Shown here piece after piece: positions 52,135-60,838 of a DNA stretch of 64,000 nucleotides. The translations under genes and the position numbers were made by a program. Positions within the stretch are counted from its first letter, which is position 1. Each line of letters starts with the position of its first letter. The notes below the pieces were generated by a model. That model was given only the letters and a program-made list of their open reading frames with translations, ran no database searches and had not been told where the DNA came from. Source of the stretch: Prevotellaceae bacterium UBA6398 (lineage in GTDB: Bacteria; Bacteroidota; Bacteroidia; Bacteroidales; Bacteroidaceae); NCBI GenBank assembly GCA_002437495.1, contig DJQA01000003.1:62311-126310 (forward strand), in the 5' to 3' direction.

Positions 52135-53172
52135 TCAAAGCAGAGTGATATTCATTTTGCTGCACTCCTCACGCATTTCCTCGGGCCATATACTTGCCTG
52201 TATTTCGCCTATGTGCGCTTTTTTCAAATAAAACATGCACAGGCGCGACTGCCCTATTCCGCCGCCTATGCTTAGAGGCAGCGAACCCTCCAAAAGACGT
52301 CTGTGGAAATACAGTCGCTCGCGGTCCTCCTTGCCGGCCTCCTTGAGCTGGTGAAGCAAAGATTTCCTGTCAACGCGCACACCCATAGAAGAAAGTTCCA
52401 ATGCCACGTTAAGCACATCATCCCACACCATTATATCTCCGTTAAGCCCCGGCAGCCCGTTTTCGGCAACGGTGGAATAGTCGTCATAGTCGGGGGCGCG
52501 CAAGTCGTGAGGCTTACCATCGCCAAGCGGACAGCCTATGCCTATAATGAACACCGCCCCTTTTTCGCGGGTTATGAGCTGTTCTCGCTCCTTGGGCGCT
52601 TTATCGGGATACATTCTGCGCAATTCCTCGGAATGTATGAAAAATATTTCATCGGGCAGCTGCGGCTTAATTTGGGGATAAGCTTCATAGACCATGAACT
52701 CGGTGCGCTTCAACGCCGAATATATTTGTTCCACAATATATTTCAAGAATTCGAGCGTACGGTCGCCCTGCGTAATAACCCTCTCCCAATCCCACTGGTC
52801 AACATACAGCGAATGCAGGTTATCGAGTTCCTCATCGGCGCGTATGGCGTTCATATCGGTATATATGCCATATCCCGGAGCAAAACCGTATTGCGCCAAA
52901 GTAAGCCTCTTCCATTTTGCGAGCGAATGCACCACCTCGGCTTTCATATCGCCAATATCCTTAATGTGAAACGTAACGGCACGCTCCGTTCCGTTTAGGT
53001 CGTCGTTTATACCCGTGCCCGATGGCACAAACAGCGGTCCCGTTACACGGTGCAGGTTCAAAGCCGTGGATAGGTTTTGCTGAAAAAACTCCTTTATCAT
53101 CTTTATGCCGCGTTCGGTTTGCAGCCTGCCTATCTGCGGCTTATAATTTTCAATTTTCAAAATCTTGCTCAT
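52135..53172 (-). CDS. asnA: Aspartate-ammonia ligase (asparagine synthetase A)
   Basis: 345 residues. AsnA makes asparagine from aspartate, ammonia and ATP, and has the class II aminoacyl-tRNA synthetase fold. Family blocks: FFQQNLSTALNLHRVTGPLFVPSGTGINDDLNGTERAVTF, LYVDQWDWERVI, IFFIHSEELRRMYPDK, GIGCPLGDGKPHDLRAPDYDDYS, and the motif-3 segment LPLSIGGGIGQSRLCMFYLKKAHIGE. The TAATTTTG promoter lies directly upstream. Confidence 0.96.
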   Translation of the reverse strand: MSKILKIENYKPQIGRLQTERGIKMIKEFFQQNLSTALNLHRVTGPLFVPSGTGINDDLNGTERAVTFHIKDIGDMKAEVVHSLAKWKRLTLAQYGFAPGYGIYTDMNAIRADEELDNLHSLYVDQWDWERVITQGDRTLEFLKYIVEQIYSALKRTEFMVYEAYPQIKPQLPDEIFFIHSEELRRMYPDKAPKEREQLITREKGAVFIIGIGCPLGDGKPHDLRAPDYDDYSTVAENGLPGLNGDIMVWDDVLNVALELSSMGVRVDRKSLLHQLKEAGKEDRERLYFHRRLLEGSLPLSIGGGIGQSRLCMFYLKKAHIGEIQASIWPEEMREECSKMNITLL

Positions 53173-53191
53173 ATTTCATTCTGTTTGCTCG

Positions 53192-53199
53192 CAAAATTA
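53192..53199 (-). promoter_or_regulatory. Promoter -7 element of asnA
   Basis: TAATTTTG on the minus strand, 19 bases before the start at 53172. Confidence 0.6.
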
Positions 53200-53433
53200 G
53201 CAATAAAACTACATATTTCGCTTTTTATATCTCATAAAATGAATAAATGTTCGTAAAAAGCATTCCACTCCTATCACAGCAAACCGTGCAAACTTCTCCG
53301 CACAATCAGTGCGCACGCATAACTGTAAAAGCGCGCCCTTCCTTGTTTTTTTTGCAATATTCAACACACGGTATTCCAATGCGCACCTCTGCCACCATTG
53401 AATGCAGCCTAACTGCACATACGAAGAAAACCT

Positions 53434-53513
53434 ACATGGGGTGTAGAAAAAACCATGTCCTATGTAGAAAAAATTACATCAAATATAATTCAAATTACAT
53501 CAGACCTTTTTTG
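53434..53513 (-). repeat. 21-bp phased tetrad repeat, copy 9
   Basis: Cores at 53434, 53455, 53476 and 53497: ACATGGGGTGT (degenerate), ATGTCCTATGT, ACATCAAATAT, ACATCAGACCT then TTTTTT. It lies in the 620-base divergent gap between asnA and nqrA. The rest holds the two promoters; 53200-53430 and 53515-53720 show no gene. Confidence 0.9.
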
Positions 53514-53727
53514 CCCTTTTGCAACACAAAGAAACACAAAATCTTGCAAATTCCGATAGCGGCTTTGTATTCTTCTATTTTTTCACCACTATGCGTTTTT
53601 GCCTGCACTATCGCGCCCACACACCGACAACCCCCGTTTTCCTTACTGTGCGCCCACATTTTTTCTTATGCGGAGTTTGCATTTATAAAGTTTTTTTATG
53701 CTTATCAATTTCTTGTTCGCTTTTATC

Positions 53728-53758
53728 TTGCAGGAATGGGGTTTTATTGTTATTTTCG
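53728..53758 (+). promoter_or_regulatory. Promoter of the nqr operon
   Basis: TTG at 53728-53730 and TATTTTCG at 53751-53758 with 20 bases between; the nqrA ATG is 34 bases further. The -7 element is the TTCG variant. Confidence 0.45.
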
Positions 53759-53792
53759 CAAAGAAATTGTATGGACAACATAAATCCTGTTT

Positions 53793-55142
53793 ATGAATAA
53801 GATTATAAAGCTGCACAAAGGTTTGGACATTCCCATTGAGGGTGTTGCGGATCTCCGTGTGTCGGATGTCCGCAACGATGTTGGCAAAATTGCCATATGT
53901 CCGCCCGACTTCATCGGCTTCGTTCCGCGTGTGGTTGTTAAAGAGGGCGACACCGTAAAGGTTGGCACGCCGCTCTTCGTTGACAAGCGCAATGAGGCGC
54001 AAAAGCTCACATCGCCAGTTAGCGGAAAGGTTGCCGCCGTGGAGCGCGGCGAACGGCGCAAGCTGCTCGCCGTGGTTATAGAGAACGATGGCAAATTCCT
54101 GTCCGAAGACTTCGGAAAGTACAACGTAGACGGCATGGACGCGCAAGAGGTTGTGAAAGCGATGAACTCCGTCGGCATCACGCCATATTTGCGTCAACGT
54201 CCGTTCGACATAGTTCCCGACACAACACAAACCCCACGCGGCATATTCATATCATTATTTAGCACCATGCCACTCGCTGCAGACCGCAACTTTGTGCTTA
54301 CGGACAGGGAAGACTTTTTCAAGGCCGGCGTCAAGGCCCTTTCGAAGATAGCCCCTGTAAGCGTGGGCATATCCCCAACACAACAAGCTGCATTCGGCGA
54401 AATAGACGGCGCAGAAGTAAACGTGTTCGAGGGACCCAATCCGGCGGGAAACGTGGGAGTGCAGATAAACAACACCAAACCCGTGAACAAAGGCGAGGTT
54501 GTTTGGACAATAAACCCGGAGAGCGTGGCAATTCTCGGAAAACTGCTTACCACAGGCACTCCCGACTTCACACGCCGCATTGCCCTTGCCGGTTCGGAGG
54601 TTACAGCCCCCCAATACTACGACACCATAGTCGGTGGAAGCCTGCAACCGATTGTTGAAGGCAAACTGAAACACACCGCACACGTGCGCATAATAAACGG
54701 CAACCCGCTTGTGGGAACGCCCGTTTCCGCAAACGGCTACCTATCAGCTTATGCCGGCGAAGTTACGGTCATCCCCGAAGGCGACAACAAGAACGAAGTG
54801 CTGGGCTGGATAGCCCCGCGCACAAACGAATTCTCGGCAAGCCACGCATATCTGTCATGGCTGATGCCCGGGCGCAAATACAATCCCGATGCACGCATAA
54901 AGGGCGGGGAACGCCACATTATAATGAGCGGCGAATACGACAAAGTTTTTCCAATGGACATATACGCCGGATATTTGGTTAAGGCGATTATTGCAAAGGA
55001 CATCGACCGCATGGAGGAACTCGGCATATACGAAGTTGCACCCGAGGACTTCGCCGTGGCGGAATTCGTTGACTCTTCTAAACTCGAATTGCAAAAAATA
55101 GTGCGCGAGGGGCTCGACTTCCTGCGCAAAGAGCTGGCATGA
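53793..55142 (+). CDS. nqrA: Na+-translocating NADH:quinone reductase subunit A
   Basis: 449 residues, a peripheral cytoplasmic subunit of the Na+-NQR complex, which couples NADH oxidation by quinone to sodium export. It starts IIKLHKGLDIPIEG, with the barrel-sandwich segment VVVKEGDTVKVGTPLFVDKRNEAQKLTSPVSGKVAAVERGERRKLLAVVI typical of NqrA and RnfC. The ending (LELQKIVREGLDFLRKEL) is normal. It is first of six contiguous genes in the canonical order A-F. Confidence 0.96.
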   Translation: MNKIIKLHKGLDIPIEGVADLRVSDVRNDVGKIAICPPDFIGFVPRVVVKEGDTVKVGTPLFVDKRNEAQKLTSPVSGKVAAVERGERRKLLAVVIENDGKFLSEDFGKYNVDGMDAQEVVKAMNSVGITPYLRQRPFDIVPDTTQTPRGIFISLFSTMPLAADRNFVLTDREDFFKAGVKALSKIAPVSVGISPTQQAAFGEIDGAEVNVFEGPNPAGNVGVQINNTKPVNKGEVVWTINPESVAILGKLLTTGTPDFTRRIALAGSEVTAPQYYDTIVGGSLQPIVEGKLKHTAHVRIINGNPLVGTPVSANGYLSAYAGEVTVIPEGDNKNEVLGWIAPRTNEFSASHAYLSWLMPGRKYNPDARIKGGERHIIMSGEYDKVFPMDIYAGYLVKAIIAKDIDRMEELGIYEVAPEDFAVAEFVDSSKLELQKIVREGLDFLRKELA

Positions 55143-55158
55143 CAAAGAACAAAACGGT

Positions 55159-56310
55159 ATGAGCAAAATAAAGGAATATATTGACAAGATAAGACCGCAG
55201 TTTGAGGACGGCGGCAGACTTAAGCCCTTGCACTCGGTGTTCGAAGGCTTTGAGTCGTTTCTTCTGGTATCCTCCGCAACATCAAAATCCGGAGTATCCA
55301 TACACGATGCCATCGACTCCAAGCGAATAATGTCGTTTGTGGTGATAGCCTTGATGCCCGCACTGCTGTTCGGAATGTACAACATAGGCTTCCAGAACTA
55401 CAAAGCCGCAGGCGTTGACGCTTCATGGCTCACAATGTTCACATACGGTCTGCTTGTAATGCTGCCCAAGATAGTGGTATCATACATAGTGGGACTTGGA
55501 ATAGAATTCGCCGTGGCACAATGGAAGCACGAAGAAATACAGGAAGGCTACCTTGTAACGGGACTTATAGTACCGATGATACTGCCGGTGAACTGTCCGC
55601 TGTGGATAATGGCCATTGCAATTGCGTTTGCAGTGGTATTCGCCAAGGAAATTTTCGGCGGTACGGGAATGAACATATTCAACGTTGCACTCGTGGCACG
55701 CGCCTTCATGTTCATCTCCTACCCTTCAAAAATGTCCGGCGACACCGTGTGGATAGCCAACGACACGGTACTCGGCCTTGGCAACAAACTTCCCGAAGCG
55801 TTCACGGCTGCAACACCGCTTGCACAGACAGGACTAGGCAAAACTCCCGATGCCACGCTGCTTGACTCCATTGTGGGTCTGATTCCCGGAAGCATTGGCG
55901 AAACAAGCGTCATAGCAATACTTATCGGAGCTATATTCTTGCTGATAACGGGCATTGCAAGCTGGAAAACCATGCTTAGCGTGTTTGTTGGCGGAGGCGT
56001 TGCCGCCGCACTTTATCATGCAGCCGGGCTCACCAACATTTCATGGTACGAGCACCTTGTGCTTGGAGGCTTCTGCTTTGGCGCAGTGTTCATGGCCACC
56101 GACCCCGTAACAAGCGCACGCACCGAGGGAGGCAAATACATTTACGGCCTTCTTATAGGCATTATAGCCGTTACAATAAGGGTTCTTAACCCAGGATACC
56201 CGGAAGGGATGATGTTTGCAATATTAATGATGAATATGTTCGCCCCCGCCATCGACTACTGCTTTGTACAAAGCAATGTGCGCCGCCGTATGCGCAGGGT
56301 AAAACAGTAA
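55159..56310 (+). CDS. nqrB: Na+-translocating NADH:quinone reductase subunit B
   Basis: 383 residues with about ten membrane helices. NqrB binds FMN covalently and riboflavin, and forms most of the Na+ pathway. The flavinylation site is the Thr of AFTAATPLAQ (Thr219), equivalent to the SGAT threonine in Vibrio. Other marks: VTGLIVPMILPVNCPLWIMAIAIAFAVVFAKEIFGGTGMNIFNVALVARAF and FMATDPVTSARTEGGKYIYG. It starts 16 bases after nqrA. Confidence 0.96.
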   Translation: MSKIKEYIDKIRPQFEDGGRLKPLHSVFEGFESFLLVSSATSKSGVSIHDAIDSKRIMSFVVIALMPALLFGMYNIGFQNYKAAGVDASWLTMFTYGLLVMLPKIVVSYIVGLGIEFAVAQWKHEEIQEGYLVTGLIVPMILPVNCPLWIMAIAIAFAVVFAKEIFGGTGMNIFNVALVARAFMFISYPSKMSGDTVWIANDTVLGLGNKLPEAFTAATPLAQTGLGKTPDATLLDSIVGLIPGSIGETSVIAILIGAIFLLITGIASWKTMLSVFVGGGVAAALYHAAGLTNISWYEHLVLGGFCFGAVFMATDPVTSARTEGGKYIYGLLIGIIAVTIRVLNPGYPEGMMFAILMMNMFAPAIDYCFVQSNVRRRMRRVKQ

Positions 56311-56322
56311 ACAAACAAGCAT

Positions 56323-57027
56323 ATGAAAATCAACACAAACAGCAACGCCTACACATTGGCCTACGCATCGGCAGTGGTTGTGATTGTGGCATTCCTGCTG
56401 GCCTTCGTGTCAAAATCACTCGAACCGGCATCCCTGTCCAACGAGCGTATAGACAAGAAAAAGCAGATTCTCGCCTCGCTCAACATAAGGAACATTGACA
56501 ACAGCCGGGTGGAAAGCGAATACGAAAAGAGCATAACATTCGACAAAATAATACGCATTGACGGCAGCGTATACAAAGACGGGGCAGGGAAAGACAAGGA
56601 CGGTTTCAAAATCGACCCCAAGGAAATCGATGACAACCACCTGCCACTTTATCAGTGCTACGTTAACGGTCAGACGAAATACGTTATACCGCTTTACGGG
56701 AAAGGCTTATGGGGACCTATTTGGGGATATCTTGCGCTTGACGAAGACAAAAATACCGTCTTTGGGGCATACTTCAGCCACCAGAGCGAAACGGCAGGGC
56801 TAGGTGCACGAATAACCGAGGAGGATTTTCAGAAGGAATTCGTGGGTAAAAAACTGTTCGCCAACGGCGGCAGCACAGTCATGCTCGGTTTGACAAAAAA
56901 GAAAGACCCCGCTAAAGAGCAGTTTCAATGCGATGCAATCTCGGGCGCAACGCTAACCTGTAACGGCGTAACCGAGATGATACATAACTGCGTGGCAAAA
57001 TACAGTGATTTCCTACTGGACAAATAA
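56323..57027 (+). CDS. nqrC: Na+-translocating NADH:quinone reductase subunit C
   Basis: 234 residues with one N-terminal membrane anchor (LAYASAVVVIVAFLLAF) and a periplasmic FMN-binding domain. The covalent FMN site is the Thr of AISGATLTC (Thr210). Also GLWGPIWGYLALDEDKNTVFGAYFSHQSETAGLGARI. An ApbE flavin transferase must attach the FMN; none is encoded in this window. Confidence 0.95.
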   Translation: MKINTNSNAYTLAYASAVVVIVAFLLAFVSKSLEPASLSNERIDKKKQILASLNIRNIDNSRVESEYEKSITFDKIIRIDGSVYKDGAGKDKDGFKIDPKEIDDNHLPLYQCYVNGQTKYVIPLYGKGLWGPIWGYLALDEDKNTVFGAYFSHQSETAGLGARITEEDFQKEFVGKKLFANGGSTVMLGLTKKKDPAKEQFQCDAISGATLTCNGVTEMIHNCVAKYSDFLLDK

Positions 57028-57059
57028 AAAAACAGAAACAAACAAAGAAGGCATATAAT

Positions 57060-57686
57060 ATGGCAAAACTCTTTTCTGTGGAAAACCGCGAAGTGTTCAC
57101 CACCCCGCTGGGAAAAGACAACCCAATCACGGTGCAGATACTCGGCATCTGCTCTGCCCTTGCCGTAACCTCACAACTTGAGCCGGCAATAGTAATGGGC
57201 TTATCGGTAACCGCAATCACCGCCCTTAGCAACTTCATAGTCTCCCTGATACGCAAAACAATTCCCAACCGCATACGCATAATAGTGCAGCTTGTTGTTG
57301 TGGCCGCCTTGGTTACAATCGTGAGCATGGTTCTAAAAGCCGTGGCATACGATGTGAGCGTGCAGCTTTCTGTTTACGTGGGATTGATAATAACCAACTG
57401 TATACTTATGGGCCGCCTTGAAGCGTTCGCAATGAGCCACGCACCGTGGCCGAGCTTCATAGACGGGCTTGCAAACGGTTTGGGCTACGCCTACATTCTT
57501 GTTATCGTGGGCGGAGTGCGCGAAATTCTCGGCTCCGGGTGCCTGCTCGGTTTCAAGTTTATACCAGACGCTGTTTACAACGCCGGCTACCTTGACAACA
57601 GCATGATGACCACGCCGGCAATGGCGCTCATAATTCTTGGCTGTGTTATTTGGGTGAGCAACTCAGTTATCAACAAAAAACAGTAA
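57060..57686 (+). CDS. nqrD: Na+-translocating NADH:quinone reductase subunit D
   Basis: 208 residues with six membrane helices. It has the NqrD/RnfE marks NPITVQILGICSALAVTSQLEPAIVMG and the conserved half-helix cysteine region IITNCILMGRLEAFAM, which with NqrE holds a [2Fe-2S] cluster in the membrane. It starts 32 bases after nqrC. Confidence 0.95.
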   Translation: MAKLFSVENREVFTTPLGKDNPITVQILGICSALAVTSQLEPAIVMGLSVTAITALSNFIVSLIRKTIPNRIRIIVQLVVVAALVTIVSMVLKAVAYDVSVQLSVYVGLIITNCILMGRLEAFAMSHAPWPSFIDGLANGLGYAYILVIVGGVREILGSGCLLGFKFIPDAVYNAGYLDNSMMTTPAMALIILGCVIWVSNSVINKKQ

Positions 57687-57728
57687 CGGCACCCAATAGC
57701 ATCGTAAAACCTATAAAGAAAGAACAAC

Positions 57729-58358
57729 ATGGAACATGACATAGCACTGTTTATCCGCTCGGTATTTGTGGATAACATGATATTCGCATCTTTTCTCGGC
57801 ATGTGTTCCTACCTTGCCGTGTCGAAAAACCTCAAGACATCATTAGGGCTCGGCATAGCCGTAACCTTCGTGCTTGTGGTAACGGTGCCAATAAACTACC
57901 TGCTTCAAACCAAGGTGCTCGCTCCGGGCTGCATACTGCCCGGCATTGACCTCACATATCTCTCTTTCATTCTTTTCATAGCTGTTATTGCGGCTATAGT
58001 GCAGCTTGTGGAAATGGTTGTGGAACGTTTTTCACCATCGCTTTATAACGCGCTTGGCATATTCCTCCCGCTAATCGCCGTTAACTGCGCCATTATGGGA
58101 GCGTCTCTGTTCATGCAGCAAAGAATAGAGATGGACCCTGCAACAGACGCACGCGCCATAGCCGGAGTTGGCGATGCAATTGTTTACGCATTCAGCTCGG
58201 GAATAGGTTGGCTTCTTGCAATCGTGGGACTTGCCGCAATACGCGAGAAAATGGCTTACTCCGATGTTCCGAAAAACCTTCAGGGGCTGGGAATAACTTT
58301 CATAACCGTAGGGCTTATGGCAATGGCGTTCATGTGCTTCTCGGGGCTGAACATATAG
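57729..58358 (+). CDS. nqrE: Na+-translocating NADH:quinone reductase subunit E
   Basis: 209 residues with six membrane helices, the inverted-topology partner of NqrD. Marks: LFIRSVFVDNMIFASFLGMCSYLAVSK, YLLQTKVLAPGC and LPLIAVNCAIMGASLFM with the cluster cysteines. It starts 42 bases after nqrD. Confidence 0.95.
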   Translation: MEHDIALFIRSVFVDNMIFASFLGMCSYLAVSKNLKTSLGLGIAVTFVLVVTVPINYLLQTKVLAPGCILPGIDLTYLSFILFIAVIAAIVQLVEMVVERFSPSLYNALGIFLPLIAVNCAIMGASLFMQQRIEMDPATDARAIAGVGDAIVYAFSSGIGWLLAIVGLAAIREKMAYSDVPKNLQGLGITFITVGLMAMAFMCFSGLNI

Positions 58359-58388
58359 TATGTAGTACAGAAAACAAGAATCAATAAT

Positions 58389-59681
58389 ATGTCGCAGACA
58401 ATTATAATGTTCATCACATCAAGCATAGGTGTGTTTTGGGGGGTGATAATCCTCATGGTAATCCTGCTGCTTGTGGCAAAGAGATACCTTACTCCGAGCG
58501 GAAACGTAAACATAACAATAAACGGAGACAAGAAGCTGTCAGTGCCGCAAGGCGCATCGCTGCTCTCCACCCTTGCCGAGCAAAATGTATATCTCTCATC
58601 GGCGTGCGGCGGCAAAGGCTCGTGCGGGCAGTGCAAATGCCAGGTAATAAGCGGCGGCGGCGAGGCACTTGACGTTGAAAAATCCCATTTCACGCGCCGC
58701 GAACTGCTCGACCACTACCGTCTCGGATGCCAAGTAAAGGTAAAGGGAGACATGGAAATAAAAGTTCCGCAGTCGGTGCTCGGCGTCAAGAAATACGAAT
58801 GCACCGTAGTGTCGAACAACAATGTGGCATCTTTCATAAAGGAATTTATCGTTGCTCTGCCCAAAGGCGAACACATGGACTTCCTTCCCGGAAGCTATGC
58901 GCAGATTGAAATTCCGGCATACACCATGGACTACGACAAGGACATCGACAAGGAAAGCCTTGGACGCTATCTGCCGGCATGGCAGAAGTTCGGACTGTTC
59001 TCTCTGAAATGCACAAACACCGTGCCCACCACACGTGCCTACTCCATGGCCAATTATCCCGCCGAGGGCGACCGTTTCATGCTTACGGTTAGGATAGCCA
59101 CGCCGCCTTTCAAGCCGAAACCGCAAGTAGGTTTCCAGGATGTAATGCCGGGCATAGCATCCTCATACATTTTCACCCTAAAGCCCGGCGACAAGGTTGT
59201 AATGTCAGGTCCCTACGGCGATTTCCACCCACGCTTCAACTCCAAGCGCGAAATGATATGGGTAGGCGGAGGTGCCGGAATGGCACCGCTGCGTGCGCAA
59301 ATTATGTACATGACACGCACACTGCACACCACCGACCGCAAAATGTCATATTTTTACGGCGCACGCTCACTATCGGAAGTGTTCTACCTGAAAGACTTCC
59401 ATGAACTCGAAAAGGAATTCCCCAATTTCAAATTCTACCTCGCGCTCGACCGCCCCGACCCCGAAGCCGATGCGGCGCACGTGGAATACACCCCGGGCTT
59501 TGTGCATCAGGTTATGTATGAAAAATACCTGAAGAACCACCCCGCCCCCGAAGACATAGAATACTACTTATGCGGTCCGGGCCCCATGACGGGAGCGGTT
59601 ATCAAGTTGCTCGATTCTCTCGGAGTGGAGCGCGAAGACATAATGTTTGACGATTTCGGAGGCGGAGCACCCAAGAAATAA
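58389..59681 (+). CDS. nqrF: Na+-translocating NADH:quinone reductase subunit F
   Basis: 430 residues. NqrF takes electrons from NADH: an N-terminal membrane anchor, a plant-type [2Fe-2S] domain with Cys73, Cys79, Cys82 and Cys114 (ACGGKGSCGQCKC and LGCQ), then an FAD domain (RAYSMANYPAEG) and an NADH-binding domain (GGGAGMAPLRAQI and YYLCGPGPMTGAVIKLL). The C-terminal IMFDDFGGGAPKK is typical. It ends the nqr operon. Confidence 0.97.
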   Translation: MSQTIIMFITSSIGVFWGVIILMVILLLVAKRYLTPSGNVNITINGDKKLSVPQGASLLSTLAEQNVYLSSACGGKGSCGQCKCQVISGGGEALDVEKSHFTRRELLDHYRLGCQVKVKGDMEIKVPQSVLGVKKYECTVVSNNNVASFIKEFIVALPKGEHMDFLPGSYAQIEIPAYTMDYDKDIDKESLGRYLPAWQKFGLFSLKCTNTVPTTRAYSMANYPAEGDRFMLTVRIATPPFKPKPQVGFQDVMPGIASSYIFTLKPGDKVVMSGPYGDFHPRFNSKREMIWVGGGAGMAPLRAQIMYMTRTLHTTDRKMSYFYGARSLSEVFYLKDFHELEKEFPNFKFYLALDRPDPEADAAHVEYTPGFVHQVMYEKYLKNHPAPEDIEYYLCGPGPMTGAVIKLLDSLGVEREDIMFDDFGGGAPKK

Positions 59682-59709
59682 TCCCATAAAGCATACAGCT
59701 TTCCTTTTT

Positions 59710-59746
59710 ACAGAGACCGGGCGGCGCAAAGCAGTTCGGTCTCTGT
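59710..59746 (+). terminator. Hairpin after the nqr operon
   Basis: ACAGAGACCG at 59710-59719 pairs perfectly with CGGTCTCTGT at 59737-59746. There is no U-tract after it, so termination is uncertain. Confidence 0.5.
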
Positions 59747-59946
59747 CATTAATGCCTCGTGTTGCGATGAGAAATCATAAAAAAACGAGATTTTCCCATG
59801 CCCTTCGCGGCATGCCGTGCATACTTCCCATTGCCCAAGAAACCACGAAAATGCCCAAATTTGCGTAAGACACCGATTCGAAACGCAATGGCAAAGCAAA
59901 AAACACCTGCCATAACGGCTTATTTTTCAAACGTTTGCTATGGCAC

Positions 59947-60034
59947 AAAAAAGGTCTGATGTAATTTGAATTATATCAGACATAATTTTTCCTATGTCCT
60001 ATGTAGTTTTCCCCACATCATAAGCCGTTTTTCC
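59947..60034 (+). repeat. 21-bp phased tetrad repeat, copy 10
   Basis: Starts AAAAAAGG; cores at 59952, 59973, 59994 and 60015: AGGTCTGATGT, ATATCAGACAT, ATGTCCTATGT, ACATCATAAGC, with spacers AATTTGAATT, AATTTTTCCT and AGTTTTCCCC. It lies in the 732-base gap between nqrF and ruvX, the second largest in the window. Bases 59750-59945 show nothing recognised. Confidence 0.92.
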
Positions 60035-60058
60035 AACTTTGATTTAGCGAAAATTTCA

Positions 60059-60162
60059 GGGGCGTATTGCACACGTCCTGCACGCCACCGCTTAAACCGC
60101 GCTGCAAACCGCCGTTGCAGCATTACAAAACGGCGCAATTCCGGGCGCATGCAACACGTCCC
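60059..60162 (+). repeat. Companion palindromic repeat, two units 84 bp apart
   Basis: GGGGCGTATTGCACACGTCC at 60059-60078 and GGGCGCATGCAACACGTCCC at 60143-60162, both degenerate versions of GGGCGTATGGCATACGCCC. The stretch between (CTGCACGCCACCGCTTAAA, then GCAAACCGCC) resembles the units after block 7, and the start-to-start distance is again 84. Confidence 0.7.
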
Positions 60163-60358
60163 TACGGAGGCGCAAATTATTGACAAACAAACGAGTATCT
60201 GCTTACAACATATTTCGCACACTCAAAACACCATTGCGTGCCCTGCCCACATAAACCTTTTTTGCAAACCACATAATCTTGCCAAAACCATATAAGCCCC
60301 TTATTCGCACATATGCCTTTATTTCCGTTTCTCCCGCCGCTTAATTTGCGTAAACCCA

Positions 60359-60389
60359 TTTGCCGTACACGCGGATTTTCATAACTTTG
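60359..60389 (+). promoter_or_regulatory. Promoter of the ruvX-def-TPR operon
   Basis: TTTG at 60359-60362, 19 bases, TAACTTTG at 60382-60389: consensus. It lies inside the longer open frame, so the ruvX start must be downstream. Confidence 0.75.
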
Positions 60390-60413
60390 CAAAACAAACA
60401 AACATATAACGCA

Positions 60414-60830
60414 TTGGCAAGAATAATGTCGATTGACTATGGCAAACGCCGCACCGGCATTGCCGTAACCGACCCGTTGCAAATAATTGCAGGAGGTCTT
60501 GAAACTGTCGATACGCCCAAACTTCTCGGCTACATCAAAGCCTACACCGCCAAAGAGGCGGTGGAACGCATAGTGATAGGAATGCCAACCCAGGCAGACG
60601 GCACACCATCGGAAAACGCCGCCCGCGTAAAGGAGTTTGCCGGCAGACTGCATAAAGCCGTTGAAATTCCTATTGAATTTTACGACGAGAGATTCACCTC
60701 CGTACTCGCCCACCGCGCCATGCTCGATGGCGGGCTACGAAAAAAAGAAAGACAGAACAAAGCACTGGTCGACAAAATAAGCGCAACCATCATATTGCAG
60801 TCCTACATGGAAAGCTGCAACACCAAATAA
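60414..60830 (+). CDS. ruvX: Holliday-junction-resolvase-fold protein RuvX (YqgF), rRNA processing
   Basis: 138 residues from a TTG start, reading M-ARIMSIDYGKRRTGIAVTD; this matches the family N-terminus MxRIxxIDYGxxRTGxA better than the internal ATG at 60426, which would leave only MSIDYG. RNase-H-like fold motifs: IDYGKRRTGIA (catalytic Asp), IVIGMPTQADGTPSENAARVKEFA, FYDERFTSVLAHRAML and the final Asp in ALVDKISATIILQSYM. YqgF proteins process the 5' end of pre-16S rRNA. It is 8 bases before def. Confidence 0.88.
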   Translation: MARIMSIDYGKRRTGIAVTDPLQIIAGGLETVDTPKLLGYIKAYTAKEAVERIVIGMPTQADGTPSENAARVKEFAGRLHKAVEIPIEFYDERFTSVLAHRAMLDGGLRKKERQNKALVDKISATIILQSYMESCNTK

Positions 60831-60838
60831 AATAAAGA

